Of a stretch of DNA of 64,000 bases, positions 15,508 through 24,178 are shown in pieces. This DNA is from Leptolinea sp964446955 (GTDB lineage Bacteria > Chloroflexota > Anaerolineae > Anaerolineales > Anaerolineaceae): NCBI GenBank assembly GCA_964446955.1, contig CAYUQJ010000004.1:144713-208712 (forward strand), read 5' to 3'. The position numbers and the translations under genes were made by a program. The notes under the pieces were generated by a model that was not told where the DNA came from, did not search any database, and saw only the letters and a list, made by a program, of their open reading frames with translations. The stretch's first letter is position 1; each line of letters starts with the position of its first letter.

Positions 15508-16626
15508 ATGAAACCAGGGGATATGTTTTCAGGCCGGTCGTTAAGACCTTCATTCGCAACCGGGTGGTTAACTGCATTAGTAATCACTTTTGTAATTTTG
15601 TTAATCGCCATGTTTTTACTTAAACCACACTGGTACCTGTTCAAGCGTGTCAACCCCGACCAGGTCGGTATAAAAACCCGTGGCGGGCAAATCACCGGTG
15701 TGGTACCGGCAGGCATGTACAGCGACATCGGTTTATTTGTTAACCTCGATACCTATTCTACGCTGGCTTACCAGTTCTCCACCACCGATCCCGAGGTTAT
15801 CACCCAGGACAATCAGCGTCTGGGCGTTACCGTCTCCGGCTCGGCATTTCGTCCGGCGTATAGCACCAGCGAAGCAGATTTGATCCGGCAATGGACAAAG
15901 TACCGCAATATTTACACTAACGACGCCTCGCTACAGAAAGTGCTGGACGACCTGGCATTTCAGGCGATGAAGGTATGCGTGGGTAATAAACCCTTCCAAG
16001 ATTCGGTCATCGGATCTGACCGCGATTCGCTCCGTAAGTGTATTGATGATGAGCTGAACAATCTGACCGAGAATTATGGCATCACAGTGACCAACCTGAC
16101 TGTACCGAACGTCGCCCTGTCACCTGAAGTGCAAGCCTTATTGGACGCTATTACCAAGAGCCGTCTGGAAACTGAAAAAGCAGCACAGGACAAGCTGAAA
16201 GCCGACGCGGAAGGGTTAGCCCGCAAAGCACAACAAGAGGCTGACATCCGCGTGGAACAGTCCAAAATACAGGAAGAGACCAAGCAGCAGACCATCCTGG
16301 CGAAATTGAATGAAGAAAAACTGATGGCCCAGCAAAAGGTGATCGAAGCAGAAAAAGCCAACGCGCTGCTGGCTGCCCAGAAGGACCTGGAGATTAACAA
16401 AGCCATGGCCACGGCCGCTGCCGAAAAAGCCAAAGCTGATCTGGCAAAAGACCTGGCAACAGCCAGCATCTTCTCAAATAACCCGGCTTATTCCAATTAT
16501 ATGATCGCTCTGGCCAATGCTTCTGCCATAAAGGATACAGACAAATTCATCTTTACACCTGAAGGAGTCTTCCCACAACTTGTATTTGGAAGCAATGGTC
16601 TAACACCGGTCGTTCCAATCAAGTAA
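15508..16626 (+). CDS. SPFH/Band 7 (prohibitin-like) membrane protein
   Basis: 372 residues. One membrane helix (about 19-39) is followed by the SPFH domain (about 45-230; PDQVGIKTRGG start, then the LTVPNVALSPEVQ segment). Residues about 205-325 are a long Ala/Glu/Lys coiled coil and the last 40 residues form an Asn/Ala-rich conserved tail. Such proteins form cage-like oligomers in membranes and affect protease activity and lipid domains. ACAGGAGAAAAA precedes the start. It stands alone and is not part of the phage cassette. Confidence 0.9.
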   Translation: MKPGDMFSGRSLRPSFATGWLTALVITFVILLIAMFLLKPHWYLFKRVNPDQVGIKTRGGQITGVVPAGMYSDIGLFVNLDTYSTLAYQFSTTDPEVITQDNQRLGVTVSGSAFRPAYSTSEADLIRQWTKYRNIYTNDASLQKVLDDLAFQAMKVCVGNKPFQDSVIGSDRDSLRKCIDDELNNLTENYGITVTNLTVPNVALSPEVQALLDAITKSRLETEKAAQDKLKADAEGLARKAQQEADIRVEQSKIQEETKQQTILAKLNEEKLMAQQKVIEAEKANALLAAQKDLEINKAMATAAAEKAKADLAKDLATASIFSNNPAYSNYMIALANASAIKDTDKFIFTPEGVFPQLVFGSNGLTPVVPIK

Positions 16627-16671
16627 TTTTTATATGACATAGACTATTCGAGGTGTTTATTTAGCTTTTCT

Positions 16672-16709
16672 GACCCCATAAGAATTTCTCTTGCGGGGTC
16701 TTTATTTTT
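16672..16709 (+). terminator. Intrinsic terminator after the SPFH gene
   Basis: GACCCC and GGGGTC arms with an AAGAA/TTCT inner stem are followed by TTTATTTTT. Confidence 0.8.
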
Positions 16710-16721
16710 GTAAAGGGTATA

Positions 16722-17486
16722 TTAAGAACGCACCTCTAGTGTCTTCTTCCCCAGAAACACCCACACCAATGCCAGCGCAACCACCCCGAAAACTACCCAG
16801 GTCGGTACTGCCACAACCGGAATCGCGGCAAATTTGACGGCAATCCCCGCCAGTGCCCACAGGATAACAGCGGTATATGCCGCGTCGCGCCGGGTGAGAA
16901 GCATGGCAAGGGTGATGGCCAGCACCACAACCAGCATGATCACAAGCCATGTCTCTTCGGACAACCCGAACCGATCCCATTTGATAAAGTCAAGCACAGA
17001 GGTCACATTGGCCACCGTCGCGACGGTAATCCAGCCCAGATAGATGCTGAACGGGATACGTACCGCCCAAAATTCGGCCTTTGACACAGTTCCCCGGCCA
17101 TTTTTCAGCCCCAGGTAGGTCATGATCAGCGACACCAGCAGGATGAACATGGCGATCAGGGTCAATGGGAATTGCTCGTAATGCCACAGGAAGATCCAGG
17201 AGCTGTTGGCCAACCCGCCCAGTACGATCCACCAACCGGTTGCCCGCAGACGCGGATTGTCCCGCTGTGCCGGAAGCGCCTGGAAAATTCCATAAGCGAC
17301 CAATCCCAGGTAGATCAAACCCCAGATGGAAAACACGTAACCGGCCGGCACAAAGTAAACATCGAATCTGTCTGAGACATCTCCCGTGGTCAACCCGTTG
17401 ATCGGCAGCGCGTTGGCCAGGGTATTCACAACCAGCGTAGCCAGAATTGATAGTGCCACAATAACCTGACGAAGAGTATCTTTCAT
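16722..17486 (-). CDS. TspO/tryptophan-rich sensory-type membrane protein
   Basis: 254 residues from the ATG at 17486, which is well spaced from AAGGAGG; an adjacent ATG at 17489 is also possible. Seven or eight hydrophobic helices are evident. The FVPAGYVFSIWGLIYLGL segment is conserved in the group commonly annotated as tryptophan-rich sensory protein, a distant and longer relative of TspO. Function is not settled for this branch. The small gene at 17497 ends 10 nt before it and shares its strand, so the two may be co-transcribed. Confidence 0.75.
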   Translation of the reverse strand: MKDTLRQVIVALSILATLVVNTLANALPINGLTTGDVSDRFDVYFVPAGYVFSIWGLIYLGLVAYGIFQALPAQRDNPRLRATGWWIVLGGLANSSWIFLWHYEQFPLTLIAMFILLVSLIMTYLGLKNGRGTVSKAEFWAVRIPFSIYLGWITVATVANVTSVLDFIKWDRFGLSEETWLVIMLVVVLAITLAMLLTRRDAAYTAVILWALAGIAVKFAAIPVVAVPTWVVFGVVALALVWVFLGKKTLEVRS

Positions 17487-17496
17487 CATTTCCTCC

Positions 17497-17694
17497 TTAA
17501 CCATCCAAAGGTTCTTCCGGAGTCTCACCATCGTCCGCCCATTCCCCATCGATCATATCGAGCATCACGATATCCTCGATCATCTCATCTTCGTTGCGCC
17601 ACATGACAGGCGGTTGCTTGTTCCCTTTTAAGCGTTCCACCATACTGCCTATAAGAAAAATTATCAGAAATACCGAAGCACAAATTGCTTCCAT
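17497..17694 (-). CDS. Small membrane protein with an acidic tail
   Basis: 65 residues: a hydrophobic helix at about 4-20, a basic turn, then a strongly acidic C-terminal half rich in Asp, Glu and Met. No family recognised. Only a weak GGGAACGG site lies before the ATG. Its position 10 nt before the TspO-like start suggests translational coupling or an accessory subunit. It could be a chance frame. Confidence 0.45.
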   Translation of the reverse strand: MEAICASVFLIIFLIGSMVERLKGNKQPPVMWRNEDEMIEDIVMLDMIDGEWADDGETPEEPLDG

Positions 17695-17721
17695 AATTTA
17701 ACCGTTCCCAGGATCAAACCG

Positions 17722-18291
17722 TCATACCACCGATTCACGGCCCAGATCATATAGCACCACGCCACTTGCTTCCATGCGGTCCTGTAATGCGCCGGAATCG
17801 CTTTTATTAAACAAATCCAGCTCCGCGTCTGTGACCGGTACCGCCATGATCCAGGCAACATGCCGTGTGCCAAGATTCAAAGATAAAAGGTCATTCTCCC
17901 AACCGTGGGGCGTGTCGAAGATCAAATGCTTTACACCCAATTCCGGAAAAACCGACTGAAGAGCGTTCTTATACACAGCGCCGGGAAAAAGCTTGAATTT
18001 CAAATGAAAAATATCCTGCACACACGAAGCCAGTACCTCAACATATCTTTCATAACGGCTATCCGCCGCGCTGACGATCTCGGCACCCAGCGATACATTG
18101 TTCGAGATATACCCGATCGGAACGACAGAAAGACCAACTGTGGCATACGAAACAACTCCCCCGTGCGGGCTGTCTTCCGCTTTTACAATGTCCACCCGCA
18201 CACCTTCATGCGCGTCAACCTGGTGACATTCGGACAGTTCTCCAAAGACTTCAGTTAATGATTGCCGGATGATTGGTTTTTCTGTGGTCAT
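17722..18291 (-). CDS. Suppressor-of-fused (SUFU) domain protein
   Basis: 189 residues, nearly all one SUFU domain. The diagnostic part is residues about 120-165, with a TPHGWENDLLSLNLGTRHVAW stretch (shortened here: HGWENDLLSLNLG then HVAWIMAVPV) and a C-terminal Val-Leu-Tyr-Asp-Leu-Gly-Arg. Bacterial SUFU proteins are often immunity proteins of toxin systems. No toxin gene is adjacent, so this copy may be an orphan immunity gene or have another role. It is preceded by GGAGAAGTTCC before the ATG. Confidence 0.85.
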   Translation of the reverse strand: MTTEKPIIRQSLTEVFGELSECHQVDAHEGVRVDIVKAEDSPHGGVVSYATVGLSVVPIGYISNNVSLGAEIVSAADSRYERYVEVLASCVQDIFHLKFKLFPGAVYKNALQSVFPELGVKHLIFDTPHGWENDLLSLNLGTRHVAWIMAVPVTDAELDLFNKSDSGALQDRMEASGVVLYDLGRESVV

Positions 18292-18452
18292 GGAACTTCT
18301 CCAATAGGTTTCAGAGACTTTTGTGTTTTGTTATCTTAACCATATCATATTCCCACTTATTTCCCCAACAGTTGTGCGTTTCTTCGTCAGGTTGGAGGGT
18401 TGGTTATCCGTTATGATGGAGGCAGAATCAATAATGGCAAAGGATAAACAAC

Positions 18453-18866
18453 ATGATCATTGTCAGCGCCTGCCTGGCCGGCATGCACTGCCGATATGAC
18501 GGCGGTGAGGTTTCGAATGATGACGTACTCCGCCTGGTAACGGAAGGGAAAGCCATCCCGGTCTGCCCCGAGCAGCTCGGAGGGCTGACCACCCCGCGGC
18601 TGCCCTGTGAGATCGTCAACGGGCGGGTTATGCGGCAGGATGGTGTCGATGTGACCGCGGAATTTGAACGCGGCGCGAGAGACGCGCTCTCTCTGGTGCG
18701 GCTTGCCGGTACGCGGGAAGCCATTCTAAAAGCAAGAAGTCCATCCTGTGGGGCAGGATTAATCTATGACGGAACTTTTTCCCACACGGTCACTCCCGGA
18801 GACGGAATCTTTGCCGCCCTGTGCCGCGCGGAGGGTATCTCGCTGAGAACAGAAGAAGATTTGTAA
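18453..18866 (+). CDS. DUF523 family protein
   Basis: 137 residues, full length. Family marks are the start VSACLAGMHCRYDG, the VCPEQLGGLTTPR segment and the ARSPSCG motif, supplying the conserved cysteines (7, 13, 38 and about 98). Members have been linked to thiopyrimidine desulfuration; an iron-sulfur site formed by these cysteines is plausible. Single gene with TATGAT about 40 nt upstream as a candidate -10. Confidence 0.88.
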   Translation: MIIVSACLAGMHCRYDGGEVSNDDVLRLVTEGKAIPVCPEQLGGLTTPRLPCEIVNGRVMRQDGVDVTAEFERGARDALSLVRLAGTREAILKARSPSCGAGLIYDGTFSHTVTPGDGIFAALCRAEGISLRTEEDL

Positions 18867-19031
18867 GGCTCGATTACCTTGTTGGCTGTTCCATGTGAAG
18901 GTAGAATATTTCTTATGTTGGATTTCTATTATTTTTTGAAGGCAGCCATCAATATGTGCAGAGCGCAGGGGGAACCTGTTAACGCGCCTGCTTATAAATA
19001 GAGTTTTTATATCTACTAACTATTAATAACG

Positions 19032-19058
19032 AGCGGGCGATCTAATCGCCCGCTTTTC
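19032..19058 (+). terminator. Intrinsic terminator between DUF523 and the MFS gene
   Basis: A perfect 10-bp stem (AGCGGGCGAT) with a CTA loop is followed by TTTTCC. It lies about 165 nt after DUF523. The intervening stretch has no recognisable gene. Confidence 0.8.
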
Positions 19059-19069
19059 CTTTAATCAAT

Positions 19070-19088
19070 TGAACGGATTGATCGTTCA
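19070..19088. promoter_or_regulatory. Short inverted repeat just before the MFS gene
   Basis: TGAACG at 19070-19075 is complementary to CGTTCA at 19083-19088, seven bases apart. It overlaps the leader immediately before the AGGAAAG site. It could be an operator of a regulator of this exporter; the arms are short, so chance is not excluded. Confidence 0.3.
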
Positions 19089-19100
19089 CAGGAAAGTACC

Positions 19101-20408
19101 ATGAAATTCAAATATCTATCATCCGGTTGGAAAACCTTTTATCAAATCTGGAGCGGCCAGGTTGTTTCGCTCGTCGGCACGGCCATGAGCCGTTTCGCGT
19201 TGATGATCTGGGCGTATCAGCAGACCGGGTCCGCCACAACCCTCGCTCTGCTGGGTTTCTTTAATTTCGGGGCAATTGTTTTGTGCTCCTCTTTTACAGG
19301 ATCAGTCGTTGATCGGTTTAAACGTAAACATGTCATGCTGCTGGCCGATAGCTGTGCGGCCCTGGTTAGCGTGTGCATCCTGCTGCTGTATTTCAGCGGT
19401 GGATTGGAGATCTGGCATTTATATTTACTGCAGGCGCTTTCGGGTATGTTCGAAGCCTTCCAGTACCCGGCCTACCAGGCTTCCATCACGCTGCTGGTAC
19501 CGCGTGATGACCTCACCCGGGCGGCCAGTCTGAACGGGCTGGCGGAATCCAGTTCACGCGTGCTGGCACCCGTGCTGGCTGGTTTGCTTTTACCTGTGGC
19601 CGGTATCCAGTCGATCCTGTTGATCGACCTGGCCACCTTCCTGGTCGCATTTATGACACTCGTTGCGGCAAAAATTCCGCAACCTGCCGGACCTGCAAGC
19701 ACAGAAGAAAAGACCATCAGCACCAAAGCCGGTTGGGACTTTATCCTTCTTCGGCCGGGACTGGTAGGTCTGATATTTGTGTTCGCGGCCATCAATCTGT
19801 TCGCCGGACTTACCTACTATTCCATCATCGCGCCCATGATCCTCGCCCGTTCGGGCAACAACACTCTCACCCTGAGCTGGGTGGAAGCCGCACTGGGGCT
19901 GGGTGGAATAGCTGGCGGGGTATTACTGTCCATCTGGGGCGGACCCAGGCAGCGGGTAAAGGGCATGCTGATTGTGACAGGGGTTTCATTTTTGTTGGGG
20001 GACGGCCTTTTCGCCTTCGGGCGCAGCCTGCCGGTTTGGGTACTGGCCGGATTCATTTCCAATATGTCAGTGCCATTCATCACCGCACCCAACCAGTCCA
20101 TCTGGCAGGCCAAAACACCGCCAGAATTGCAGGGACGGGTCTTTGCACTGCGCGGGATGCTGCAAATGGTCACGATACCCATCGGATATCTGGCCGCCGG
20201 TCCGCTGGCCGACCATATCTTTGAGCCGGCGATGATGCGCGGAGGAAGCCTTTCACAATCCTTTGGCTGGGTCAGTGGAGTGGGTCCAGGCGCGGGTATG
20301 GGGCTGATGTTTGCCATCACCGCCCTGTGCGGCCTGTTGACGGGAATCATCAGTTACGCGGTTCCTGCCGTCCGGCATGTTGAAAGCGATCTGCCAGACA
20401 GGATATGA
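19101..20408 (+). CDS. MFS transporter (MFS_3/enterobactin-exporter-like)
   Basis: 435 residues with twelve hydrophobic segments. The loop between helices 2 and 3 contains GSVVDRFKRKHVML, a variant of the MFS motif A, and the loop after helix 4 has LVPRDDLTRAASLNGL, typical of the MFS_3 group. Likely a drug or metabolite exporter driven by proton exchange. AGGAAAG precedes the ATG. Single gene, with a terminator upstream and a hairpin downstream. Confidence 0.87.
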   Translation: MKFKYLSSGWKTFYQIWSGQVVSLVGTAMSRFALMIWAYQQTGSATTLALLGFFNFGAIVLCSSFTGSVVDRFKRKHVMLLADSCAALVSVCILLLYFSGGLEIWHLYLLQALSGMFEAFQYPAYQASITLLVPRDDLTRAASLNGLAESSSRVLAPVLAGLLLPVAGIQSILLIDLATFLVAFMTLVAAKIPQPAGPASTEEKTISTKAGWDFILLRPGLVGLIFVFAAINLFAGLTYYSIIAPMILARSGNNTLTLSWVEAALGLGGIAGGVLLSIWGGPRQRVKGMLIVTGVSFLLGDGLFAFGRSLPVWVLAGFISNMSVPFITAPNQSIWQAKTPPELQGRVFALRGMLQMVTIPIGYLAAGPLADHIFEPAMMRGGSLSQSFGWVSGVGPGAGMGLMFAITALCGLLTGIISYAVPAVRHVESDLPDRI

Positions 20409-20415
20409 AATTTTG

Positions 20416-20447
20416 CCAGCCGGAGACCTGATCGAATCTCCGGCTGG
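20416..20447 (+). terminator. Hairpin after the MFS gene
   Basis: CCAGCCGGAGA pairs exactly with 20437-20447 across a 10-nt loop, 8 nt after the stop. There is no clear U-tract. Confidence 0.55.
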
Positions 20448-20597
20448 TGTTCCTGAAAAGAGGATGTGTTTGTGGATATATTTGACGGGAAAACTTTTGA
20501 ATGTTATTTTTGATGTGTGCCTGGTTTTCTTGAAATTTTAAATCCATCAGGGTGCCTGTTCTCAACCGATAAAACCACAGCCTAAAGGAGTTTTGCT

Positions 20598-20945
20598 ATG
20601 TATATGGTTCTATTCGTTATCAATGACCCTTCTCATTTGGAAAAAATCCTGGATTCTCTCTCGAAGGTAGGTGTTGCTGGAGTAACCATTATGGAAAGCT
20701 CCGGACTGCATCGGCATCAGGTCAAGCATATACCCATGCGGTACAACTTTGGCAGCCATTCCCTCCTTGAGGAGGGAAACACGACAATTTTTTCAATCGT
20801 ATCTGATGAATCCATGGTTAAGGCTTGCATGAAAGCGATCGAAGAGATCGTAGGTGACCTCAACGGCCCAAACACAGGCGTTTTCTCTGCCTGGCCGCTG
20901 ACCATGACCAAAGGGATTCCCACTTCGAAAGAGAATGGGGATTGA
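20598..20945 (+). CDS. PII-like/CutA-like small regulatory protein
   Basis: 115 residues with a ferredoxin-like pattern: strand MYMVLFVINDP, helix LEKILDSLSKVG, strand GVTIMESSGL, an exposed loop, then strand TTIFSIVSDE and a helix VKACMKAIEEI. This resembles the PII/CutA superfamily. The classical PII uridylylation loop is absent. AAAGGAG precedes the ATG. Its stop overlaps the start of the cation exchanger gene, so it is a candidate for a ligand-sensing regulator of that transporter. Confidence 0.65.
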   Translation: MYMVLFVINDPSHLEKILDSLSKVGVAGVTIMESSGLHRHQVKHIPMRYNFGSHSLLEEGNTTIFSIVSDESMVKACMKAIEEIVGDLNGPNTGVFSAWPLTMTKGIPTSKENGD

Positions 20946-21936
20946 GAGTATACCTATGGTCTGGATCATTTTTGTTCTAACTGCCGGTGCGATCGTAGTA
21001 GCCGCCGATCAACTGGCAAAATCCGGCGATATCATCGCCATCCGCACCGGCCTTGGCCGGATGCTCATCGGGTTGTTATTGCTGGCAGGCGCCACTTCGC
21101 TACCGGAAGTGTTGACATCCATCAGTTCCTTGAGCCAGAACTCCCCTGACCTGGCCGCAGGCAACCTGTTGGGCAGCAATGGCTTCAATATGCTGTTGCT
21201 GGCCATAGTGGATATTTCCAACCGCAATCAACGCATCCTCCGCAAGGCAATTCTTCGTCACGCGCTTTCAGGCAGCCTTGCCGTTTTTTTGATCGGGATC
21301 GTTGTTTTCTTTATGCTTGCTGACATCCCTCTGCAAATCGGATGGGTCGGAATGGACAGCCTGCTCATTATCACCATTTACATCCTTGGAGTCTGGCTGA
21401 TCCAGAGTAACGCGAACCACCATGTCACCTCCGACGAAGAAATCGAAATACCGGAAGACACACCCACATTAAAACGAGGGATTGCCGGCTTTACCATTGC
21501 AGCTGTCGCTCTTGTCATAGTGACACCGATCATGGTACGCAGCGCGAATGAGATCGCCGAAATCACCGGATTGGGAGCCACATTCATCGGTACCACGCTG
21601 GTTGCCCTGGTAACCTCGTTACCCGAATTGGTGACCACCATAGCCGCCATCAGGATTGGGGCTGCCGATATGGCCATCGGCAACCTGTTCGGGAGCAACA
21701 TGTTCAATATGTTCGCCGTCGGCCTGACCGACTTCTTCTTCACCGAGGGACGCTTTCTGGCTGCGATCGATCCCTCTTTTCTGCTTGTTGGTATGGTCGG
21801 CCTGGTCCTCACCGGTATTGGTTTGATCGGTAATCTGGCAAAATTGGAAAAAAGGGTATGGCATTTCGAAATTGATTCAACATTGATGATCCTTACATAC
21901 ATCGGGTGCCTCTGGCTTCTTTATCTTCGAAGCTGA
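20935..21936 (+). CDS. Sodium/calcium exchanger family protein (CaCA)
   Basis: 333 residues with about ten membrane helices and the two inverted alpha-repeats of the family: GATSLPEVLTSISS with GNLLGSNGFN near residues 55-90, and a second VTSLPELVTTIAA with GNLFGSNMFN near 225-265. The central acidic loop (about 165-180) separates the halves. It likely exchanges calcium or another cation for sodium or protons. The start at 20935 overlaps the PII-like gene; an ATG at 20956 is the alternative. Confidence 0.9.
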   Translation: MGIESIPMVWIIFVLTAGAIVVAADQLAKSGDIIAIRTGLGRMLIGLLLLAGATSLPEVLTSISSLSQNSPDLAAGNLLGSNGFNMLLLAIVDISNRNQRILRKAILRHALSGSLAVFLIGIVVFFMLADIPLQIGWVGMDSLLIITIYILGVWLIQSNANHHVTSDEEIEIPEDTPTLKRGIAGFTIAAVALVIVTPIMVRSANEIAEITGLGATFIGTTLVALVTSLPELVTTIAAIRIGAADMAIGNLFGSNMFNMFAVGLTDFFFTEGRFLAAIDPSFLLVGMVGLVLTGIGLIGNLAKLEKRVWHFEIDSTLMILTYIGCLWLLYLRS

Positions 21937-21966
21937 CTCTTAACTCGATCCCCGGTAGATACACAC

Positions 21967-22026
21967 ATCGGGTTGAAGGAACTTTCGTTTTGCGAAATGC
22001 TTTCCTCAACCCGATTTCTTTTTTTG
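21967..22026 (+). terminator. Intrinsic terminator after the exchanger gene
   Basis: ATCGGGTTGA and TCAACCCGAT form the outer stem, with an inner GGAA/TTCC pairing, followed by a T-run. Confidence 0.85.
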
Positions 22027-22068
22027 TAAAGCATTTCCTATGATTGTATAAGTCTCAAAAACTGCCTC

Positions 22069-22097
22069 TTGACATACTGTATATCATACAGTATTAA
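22069..22097 (+). promoter_or_regulatory. Promoter with embedded palindromic operator for the PadR gene
   Basis: TTGACA at 22069-22074 and TATTAA at 22092-22097 are 17 bp apart. The spacer and part of the -10 are a perfect palindrome, ATACTGTAT-ATC-ATACAGTAT (22074-22094). PadR dimers bind such AT-rich ATAC/GTAT dyads, so binding would block polymerase and give autorepression of the downstream padR-type gene. Confidence 0.85.
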
Positions 22098-22117
22098 ATC
22101 TGCAAGGATATAATATT

Positions 22118-22480
22118 ATGAACGATATAGGATTAGAAAACATATCATTGGAAATGCGGCGCGGGGTGATCGTACTCGCGGTGCTCAACCTGTTACGGCG
22201 GGAAGAATATGGCTATTCCGTACTCAAGTTGCTTTCTGATAACGGGTTGAGTGTCGACCAGGGGACTTTGTACCCACTCTTACGACGTATGGAAGGTCAG
22301 GGGCTTCTTCAATCCGCCTGGCGCGTGGAAGAGGCCCGCCCACGCCGGTATTACATTATCAGCGATCAGGGACGCAAAGCTCTGCCGCAATTACAACAGG
22401 AATGGGACACCATTGTCACCGCTCTGCAAAAAATTACACAAGTGACATCTGAACAGGAAGGCAAGAATGAATCTAATTGA
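22118..22480 (+). CDS. PadR family transcriptional regulator
   Basis: 120 residues. The winged helix covers about 13-85 with the family marks RRGVIVLAVLNLL, YGYSVLKLL, the DQGTLYPLLRRMEGQGLL helix-turn and the RRRYYIISDQGRKAL wing. A short C-terminal helix mediates dimerisation. It overlaps the next gene by 14 nt. The operator in its promoter supports self-control, with the pair induced by an unknown envelope or drug signal. Confidence 0.92.
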   Translation: MNDIGLENISLEMRRGVIVLAVLNLLRREEYGYSVLKLLSDNGLSVDQGTLYPLLRRMEGQGLLQSAWRVEEARPRRYYIISDQGRKALPQLQQEWDTIVTALQKITQVTSEQEGKNESN

Positions 22481-23462
22481 TAAATATATCGAGCAGGTGG
22501 GAGAAAACCTGCCTGCCAAAGACCGCGAAGACATCAAAAAGGAAATCCGCTCCATACTGGAAGATACCCTGGAAAACCGCAGCCAGCAGGAAAACCGCCC
22601 GGTTGATGAAGTCATGATGATTTCCGTATTGAAGGAATTTGGAACGCCCCGAAAAATGGCCGAAGCCTATATGCCTCCCCGATACCTGATAGGGCCGAGA
22701 TTGTTTCCAACTTTTTTGATGGTAACCAAGATCGTCCTGGGTATCGTTCTGCTGGTTGGTATTGTTACCACATCAGTGACCTTATTCCAACAACCGCTTA
22801 CCCTGGAATCGGCGTTTGAATTAGTCTTAAAAAGATTGCTTGAACTTCTGGGATCAATGCTTTCCGTGTTGGGGAATATTGTTTTTGTGTTCGCCATAAT
22901 AGAATGGGCTTTTTCAAAAGAAAAATCCATAAACGAAGAAAATTGGGACCCTAAAAGCCTGGAAGGCGAAGAAAACCGGGATGAGATCAAACCGTGGAGT
23001 CAGGTTCCGGATATTGCACTGACAATTTTTACCCTGTTATTCTTCAATCTATTTGCCATCAAACTCGGGGCCTATTTCAATGACGCGTCCGGTATATCGG
23101 TGTTCATCCCCGCGCTTTCCCCGGTCTTTTTTACCTACCTACCCTGGTTCAATACCATCTGGGTTCTGGGATTGGGTTTGAATTTTGCCCTCATCCGCAT
23201 AGGCAAGTGGCAGCCCTGGAGCCGCTGGTTTCAGGTCGGCCTGGATGTAATGAGCCTGATCGTACTGATCCTGATGGCAAGCGGCCCATCGATCATCGCG
23301 CCGGCAACTGACAATTTTTCGACGTACGGGGTTACCGGTTCACAGATCGCCGGTATCTACACCGGGCTGGCGATCGGGATCAAAGCCTTGTTGATCATTT
23401 TGATCATTGTATTTATCTACGATATCGGTGAAACTGTTTACAGGATATTCCGCAAGAAATAA
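22467..23462 (+). CDS. Membrane protein with N-terminal HAAS-like domain, PadR partner
   Basis: 331 residues. The first 75 form a helical domain (IDKYIEQVGENLP, then LEDTLENR and an EFGTPRKMAEAY motif) like the HAAS signalling domain usually encoded beside PadR regulators. Then follow a helix pair (about 85-150), a charged cytoplasmic loop (about 150-175) and four more helices. Known HAAS proteins couple membrane state to PadR-type control; the ligand is not evident here. Translation is coupled to padR. Confidence 0.78.
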   Translation: MNLIDKYIEQVGENLPAKDREDIKKEIRSILEDTLENRSQQENRPVDEVMMISVLKEFGTPRKMAEAYMPPRYLIGPRLFPTFLMVTKIVLGIVLLVGIVTTSVTLFQQPLTLESAFELVLKRLLELLGSMLSVLGNIVFVFAIIEWAFSKEKSINEENWDPKSLEGEENRDEIKPWSQVPDIALTIFTLLFFNLFAIKLGAYFNDASGISVFIPALSPVFFTYLPWFNTIWVLGLGLNFALIRIGKWQPWSRWFQVGLDVMSLIVLILMASGPSIIAPATDNFSTYGVTGSQIAGIYTGLAIGIKALLIILIIVFIYDIGETVYRIFRKK

Positions 23463-23502
23463 GAAAGAATGAAATCCTTGTTTTGAACCCATCAGAGATT
23501 CA

Positions 23503-24012
23503 ATGAACATACGCAAAGCAACACCACAGGACAATTTTTTACTGGCAAACCTGGGAGCCCGCACCTTCGCGGACTCCTTTGGTGCTGATAACACACCCGA
23601 AGATATGGCCGACTATCTGAAAGGGTCATTCTCACCGGAAAAGCAGGCTGCCGAACTGGCTGAAGAGGGAACCACATTTCTCATCGCCGAAATTGATGGC
23701 CAGCCTGTTGGATATACCCGATTACGGCAGGATCCTCCGCCGGACTGTGTTACAGGGTTACACCCGATCGAGATCGTCCGTCTGTATGCCGTCAAAGAAT
23801 GGATCGGCCGCGGCGTGGGAGCGGCTCTCATGCAGGCCAGTCTGGACGAGGCCGCACGAACAGGACACGACATCATCTGGTTGGATGTGTGGGAAAAGAA
23901 TCCACGTGCCATCGCGTTCTACCAGAAATGGGGGTTTCAAAAAGTCGGAGAACAGGGATTCCAGTTGGGGAGCGATCTACAAAACGATTGGATTATGGCC
24001 CGGCAAGTGTAA
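23503..24012 (+). CDS. GNAT family N-acetyltransferase
   Basis: 169 residues with the GNAT core: ribosomal-S18-type start MNIRKATPQD, a strand EIVRLYAVKEW and the acetyl-CoA loop Arg/Gly-rich GRGVGAALMQ at about 103-112, then IWLDVWEKNPRAIAFYQKWGF. This C-terminal pattern is typical of small-molecule or protein N-alpha acetyltransferases. Substrate unknown. It starts 40 nt after the HAAS gene and may share its transcript. Confidence 0.9.
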   Translation: MNIRKATPQDNFLLANLGARTFADSFGADNTPEDMADYLKGSFSPEKQAAELAEEGTTFLIAEIDGQPVGYTRLRQDPPPDCVTGLHPIEIVRLYAVKEWIGRGVGAALMQASLDEAARTGHDIIWLDVWEKNPRAIAFYQKWGFQKVGEQGFQLGSDLQNDWIMARQV

Positions 24013-24178
24013 TCGGACATATCCTCTAAACGGTCTGACCGGATTTATTTTTTCTTATTATCAACCCGATCCTTATATATGACCTATCCGGTATTTATCA
24101 GATAATTGGTATAATATTCCTTCGCATTCAAAATCTTTGTGTTTATCAATAACCGCATGCCGGGAGGAAAGAGAAAAC

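Noticed and set aside
20598..20945. Classical nitrogen-regulatory PII protein
   Set aside because: The T-loop with its modified Tyr and the nucleotide-binding motifs of GlnB are missing, so only a PII-like fold is claimed.
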